From contig JADDPV010000103.1 in NCBI GenBank assembly GCA_016781705.1, positions 1 through 7,583 on the forward strand: DNA of 7,583 bases, read 5' to 3'. Below the pieces are notes generated by a model. It was not told the origin of the DNA. It did no database searches and saw only the letters and a list, made by a program, of their open reading frames with translations. This DNA comes from Rubrobacter sp. GTDB taxonomy: Bacteria > Actinomycetota > Rubrobacteria > Rubrobacterales > Rubrobacteraceae. Below, in pieces: positions 4,895 to 7,583 of the stretch. The position numbers were made by a program, and so were the translations under genes. How positions within the stretch are numbered: position 1 is the first letter of the stretch; every line of letters begins with the position of its first letter.

Positions 4895-7583
4895 GTGCCG
4901 ACCAGAGAACTGTTGTCCGCCGACCAGCGCGCCCGCTGGTCGGCGCTTCCGGAAATGGACGAGCGCGAGCTGGTCCGCCACCACACCCTCTCGGAGGCCG
5001 ACCTGGCCGCCGTGAGCGTCCGCCGCGGCTCCGCCAACCGCCTGGGCTTCGCCATCCAACTCTGCCTGCTTCGCTACCCGGGCAGGCCTTTAAGGGCGGG
5101 CGAGCCCGTGCCGCGCCCCATCGTCGAGTTCGCCGCCTCCCAGGTCGGCGCCGACCCGGAGGCCTTCGCGGACTACGCCGGCGGGGCCGGTCGCGACACC
5201 ACCCGCCGCGAGCACGTCGCCGAGATCGTGCGCACCTTCGGGTTCCGCGCCTTCGACGGGGCGGCCTACCGCGAGCTCTCGCATTGGCTCCTGCCGATCG
5301 CCGAGGGCACCGACCAAGGCGAGGCCCTGGTCGGCGCCTTGCTCGAGGAGATGCGCCGCCGCGAGATCATCGCACCGGCCATCTCGTCGGTCGAGCGGCT
5401 CGCGTGGGAGACGAGGCGCAGGGCCCAAGAAAGGGTCTTCGGCAGGCTCGTCGGGGCACTCGTGGACGCCCAGCTGGAGAGGCTGGACTCGCTGCTCGTC
5501 GTGCCCGAGGGCGAAGACGAGACGCTCCTGAACCGCGTGAGGCGACCGCCCGGTCCGCCCTCGCCCAAAAACTTCAAGGACGTGCTGGACTGCCTGACCT
5601 TCGTCCGCTCACTCGGGCTACCCGAGGACGTTGGCAGAAACGTGCACCACAACTGCCTCGCCCGCCTGGCCAAGGAGGGCGCAAAGACGACCCCGCAGCA
5701 CCTCAGGCGCTTCGACACCCTGCGCCGACGCGCCACCCTCGTCGCCTACCTCTCCGAGAGGTCGGCCGAGCTCTCCGACGTCGCGCTCGAGATGCACGAC
5801 CGCATGATAGGCGCCCTGATGAACAAAGCCGAAAAGATGCGCGACGAGGGCTTTCGCCGCCACGGCAAGGCCATAAACGAGAAGGTCGGCCTCTACGCGA
5901 GGCTCGGCAAGGCCCTCATCGAAGCCAGAGAGAACGGGGACGACCCGTACGACGTGCTCGACGAGCTGATGGGCTGGGAGCGCTTCGTCGAAAGCGTTAC
6001 CGAGGCCGAGGGCCTGGCGATGCCGGCCAACTTCGACTACCTTGACTTCCTCGAAGCCGGCCACCACCACGTCCGCCGCTACGCCCCCGACCTGCTGGAG
6101 GCCTTCGACTTCAAGGCGGCCCCATCGGCGGAGCCCCTGATCGAGGCGGTCGAGGTCCTGAAGGAGATGAACGCGTTGGGCAAGAGGAAGGTGCCTGAAG
6201 GCGCGCCCACCTCCTTCGTCAAGCCCCGCTGGCGCGACCACGTGGTCGGCGCGGAGGGCGAGATCGACAGGCGATACTACGAGCTCTCCGCCCTCTCGGA
6301 GCTCAAGAACGGCCTGCGCTCCGGGAACGTGTGGGTGCCCGGTAGCCGCCGCTATCGGGACTTCGACGACTACCTCATCCCCAAGGAAGACTTCGAGGGG
6401 GTGCTCGGCGACGGCGGGCCGCCGGTCGCCGTGGACACGGACTATGCCTCCTACCTGGAGGAGCGGAAGGAGAGGCTGCACGAGGCCCTGACGGAGGTGG
6501 GCCGCTCGGTGAGGCGGGGGGAGTTGGAGGGGGTGAGCCTGGACGGCGGCAGGCTAAAGATCTCCCGCCCCAAGAAGGACGAACCCGAGGGCATGGACGC
6601 CGTGACCCGCCTCGTCTACTCCCTCGTGCCGAGGGTGAGGCTCACGGACCTCCTCGTCGAGGTGGACTCCTGGTGCGGCTACTCGGGGCGGTTCGTTCAC
6701 CTCAAGACCGAAGAACCCGCCAAGGACAAGAAGGTCCTCTACGCCGCTCTCATGGCCGACGGGGTGAACCTCGGGCTCGCAAAGATGGCCGAAGCCACGG
6801 ACGACCCGAGGATCACCTACGAGAGGCTCGCTTGGGCTTCGGACTGGCACGTGCGCGACGAGACCTACCAGGGGGCGATCGCCGAGATCGTCAACTTCCA
6901 CCACCGCCTGCCCTTCGCCGGAAATTGGGGGGAAGGAAGGACATCCTCCTCCGACGGCCAGCGCTACCAGGCCGGCGGGCGCAAGGCGTTCACCTCGCAG
7001 ATCAACGCGAGGTACGGGCGCGAGCCGGGGGTGATGTTCTACACCCACGTCTCCGACCAGTACGCCCCGTTCTACTCGAAGGTCATAAGCACGGGCGTGC
7101 GCGACGCCACCCACGTCCTCGACGGCCTCCTCTACCACGAGACCGACCTGGGCATAGAAGAACACTTCACGGACTCGGAAGGCTACACCGACCAGGTTTT
7201 TGCGACGTGCCATCTCTTGGGCTTCCGCTTCGCCCCGCGCATCCGCGACCTGAAGGACCGCAGGATCTTCACCGTCGAGAAGCCCTCGCGCTACCCCGAC
7301 CTCGCGCCGCTGGTCGGCGGCACGGTCAGGACCAGACAGATAGAGACCCACTGGGAGGAGGTGCTAAGGCTCGCCTCGTCGGTCAGGACCGGCGCCGTGA
7401 CCGCATCCCTCATCCTCGGAAAGCTCGCCGCCTACCCGAGGAGGAACGGCCTCGCCTGGGCCCTGAAAGAGATCGGCAAGATCGAGCGCTCTATCTTCTA
7501 CCTCGAATGGCTCAAGAGCCCCGAGCTGAGGCGGCGCGTCACCGCAGGCCTGAACAAGGGCGAGGCCCGAAACGCCCTGGCGA
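4895..7583 (+). CDS. tnpA: Tn3-family DDE transposase TnpA, C-terminus cut by the window edge
   Basis: This enzyme carries out replicative (cointegrate-forming) transposition by cutting and joining at the element ends. The frame is open for 896 codons to the edge; family members are about 960-1010 aa, so roughly 100 residues are missing. The N-terminal domain (DUF4158 type) is recognisable from LLSADQRARW (6-15) and RRGSANRLGFAIQLC. The C-terminal catalytic part has LLVEVDSW (586-593), ADGVNLGLAKMAEA, SSSDGQRY with Asp687, then VLDGLLYHETDL, GYTDQVFATCHLLGFRFAP, HWEE (819-822) and NKGEARNALA at the edge. Asp687 and one of the HWEE glutamates are likely catalytic; the first Asp is probably 591 or 611. 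The GTG start follows AGGGGGG (4882-4888) by 6 bases and a TAG directly. There is no frameshift or stop. Codon use, including some ATA and AGG, resembles the bio genes. Confidence 0.95.
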   Translation, partial: MPTRELLSADQRARWSALPEMDERELVRHHTLSEADLAAVSVRRGSANRLGFAIQLCLLRYPGRPLRAGEPVPRPIVEFAASQVGADPEAFADYAGGAGRDTTRREHVAEIVRTFGFRAFDGAAYRELSHWLLPIAEGTDQGEALVGALLEEMRRREIIAPAISSVERLAWETRRRAQERVFGRLVGALVDAQLERLDSLLVVPEGEDETLLNRVRRPPGPPSPKNFKDVLDCLTFVRSLGLPEDVGRNVHHNCLARLAKEGAKTTPQHLRRFDTLRRRATLVAYLSERSAELSDVALEMHDRMIGALMNKAEKMRDEGFRRHGKAINEKVGLYARLGKALIEARENGDDPYDVLDELMGWERFVESVTEAEGLAMPANFDYLDFLEAGHHHVRRYAPDLLEAFDFKAAPSAEPLIEAVEVLKEMNALGKRKVPEGAPTSFVKPRWRDHVVGAEGEIDRRYYELSALSELKNGLRSGNVWVPGSRRYRDFDDYLIPKEDFEGVLGDGGPPVAVDTDYASYLEERKERLHEALTEVGRSVRRGELEGVSLDGGRLKISRPKKDEPEGMDAVTRLVYSLVPRVRLTDLLVEVDSWCGYSGRFVHLKTEEPAKDKKVLYAALMADGVNLGLAKMAEATDDPRITYERLAWASDWHVRDETYQGAIAEIVNFHHRLPFAGNWGEGRTSSSDGQRYQAGGRKAFTSQINARYGREPGVMFYTHVSDQYAPFYSKVISTGVRDATHVLDGLLYHETDLGIEEHFTDSEGYTDQVFATCHLLGFRFAPRIRDLKDRRIFTVEKPSRYPDLAPLVGGTVRTRQIETHWEEVLRLASSVRTGAVTASLILGKLAAYPRRNGLAWALKEIGKIERSIFYLEWLKSPELRRRVTAGLNKGEARNALA

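Larger units (their letters stand above)
4787..7583 (+). mobile_element. Tn3-family transposon, left part (right end outside the window)
   Basis: The element is identified by its Tn3-family transposase. Its left boundary is tentative. GGGA at 4787 and TACGCTTA at 4818-4825 sit about 39 bases apart, like the outer GGGG and the inner TACGCTAAG-type motif of a Tn3 38-bp terminal repeat, but the match is loose. A GGGG at 4717 is an alternative. No resolvase or passenger gene lies between either candidate end and tnpA, so the left side resembles a compact tnpA-only element. The right terminal repeat and the 5-bp target duplication cannot be seen. Confidence 0.5.

Noticed and set aside
4876..6045. 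389-aa plus-strand frame overlapping tnpA
   Set aside because: It is an off-frame shadow, extremely rich in Arg, Gly and Pro, while the tnpA frame shows clear Tn3 family blocks throughout.
5618..7351. Two long minus-strand frames (5618-6481 and 6554-7351)
   Set aside because: Both are antisense to tnpA and have no protein family features.
1..7583. CRISPR array, tRNA, rRNA or riboswitch
   Set aside because: I found no spaced direct repeats, cloverleaf or known riboswitch core on either strand.

Overview
The window is GC-rich with GC-biased third codon positions. It uses AGG often for arginine, and GTG starts at four of the five main genes. This fits a high-GC actinobacterium, possibly a deep-branching lineage such as Rubrobacter, but that placement rests on composition and general look and was not tested.

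Positions 1-169 are the left flank and the upstream region of the biotin cluster. It holds a plausible promoter, a perfect 13-bp inverted repeat (CGTTC-CTT-GAACG) lying across that promoter, and perhaps the 5' end of an unidentified divergent gene running off the left edge. Positions 170-4594 hold four complete, tightly packed same-strand genes: bioB (biotin synthase), bioA (DAPA aminotransferase), bioF (KAPA synthase) and bioD (dethiobiotin synthetase). Together they cover the four-step late pathway from pimeloyl thioester to biotin, in the order F, A, D, B. The junctions are a 34-nt gap with a strong ribosome binding site (B-A), a 4-nt stop/start overlap (A-F) and a zero-gap TAG|GTG (F-D), so this is almost certainly one transcript. 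No gene for making the pimeloyl precursor (bioC, bioH, bioW, bioI) is present.

Positions 4595-4894 carry no convincing gene. They probably contain the junction between chromosome and a transposon. From 4895 to the right edge runs a Tn3-family transposase, open for 896 codons and cut off by the window about 100 residues before its expected end. The element appears to have landed just behind bioD in the same direction as the operon.

I see no clearly novel system. The points most worth following are the lysine-type (Bacillus-like) sequence features of BioA, the candidate operator in front of bioB, the undefined left end of the Tn3 element, and a run of TAG|GTG stop/start junctions leading into the transposase.
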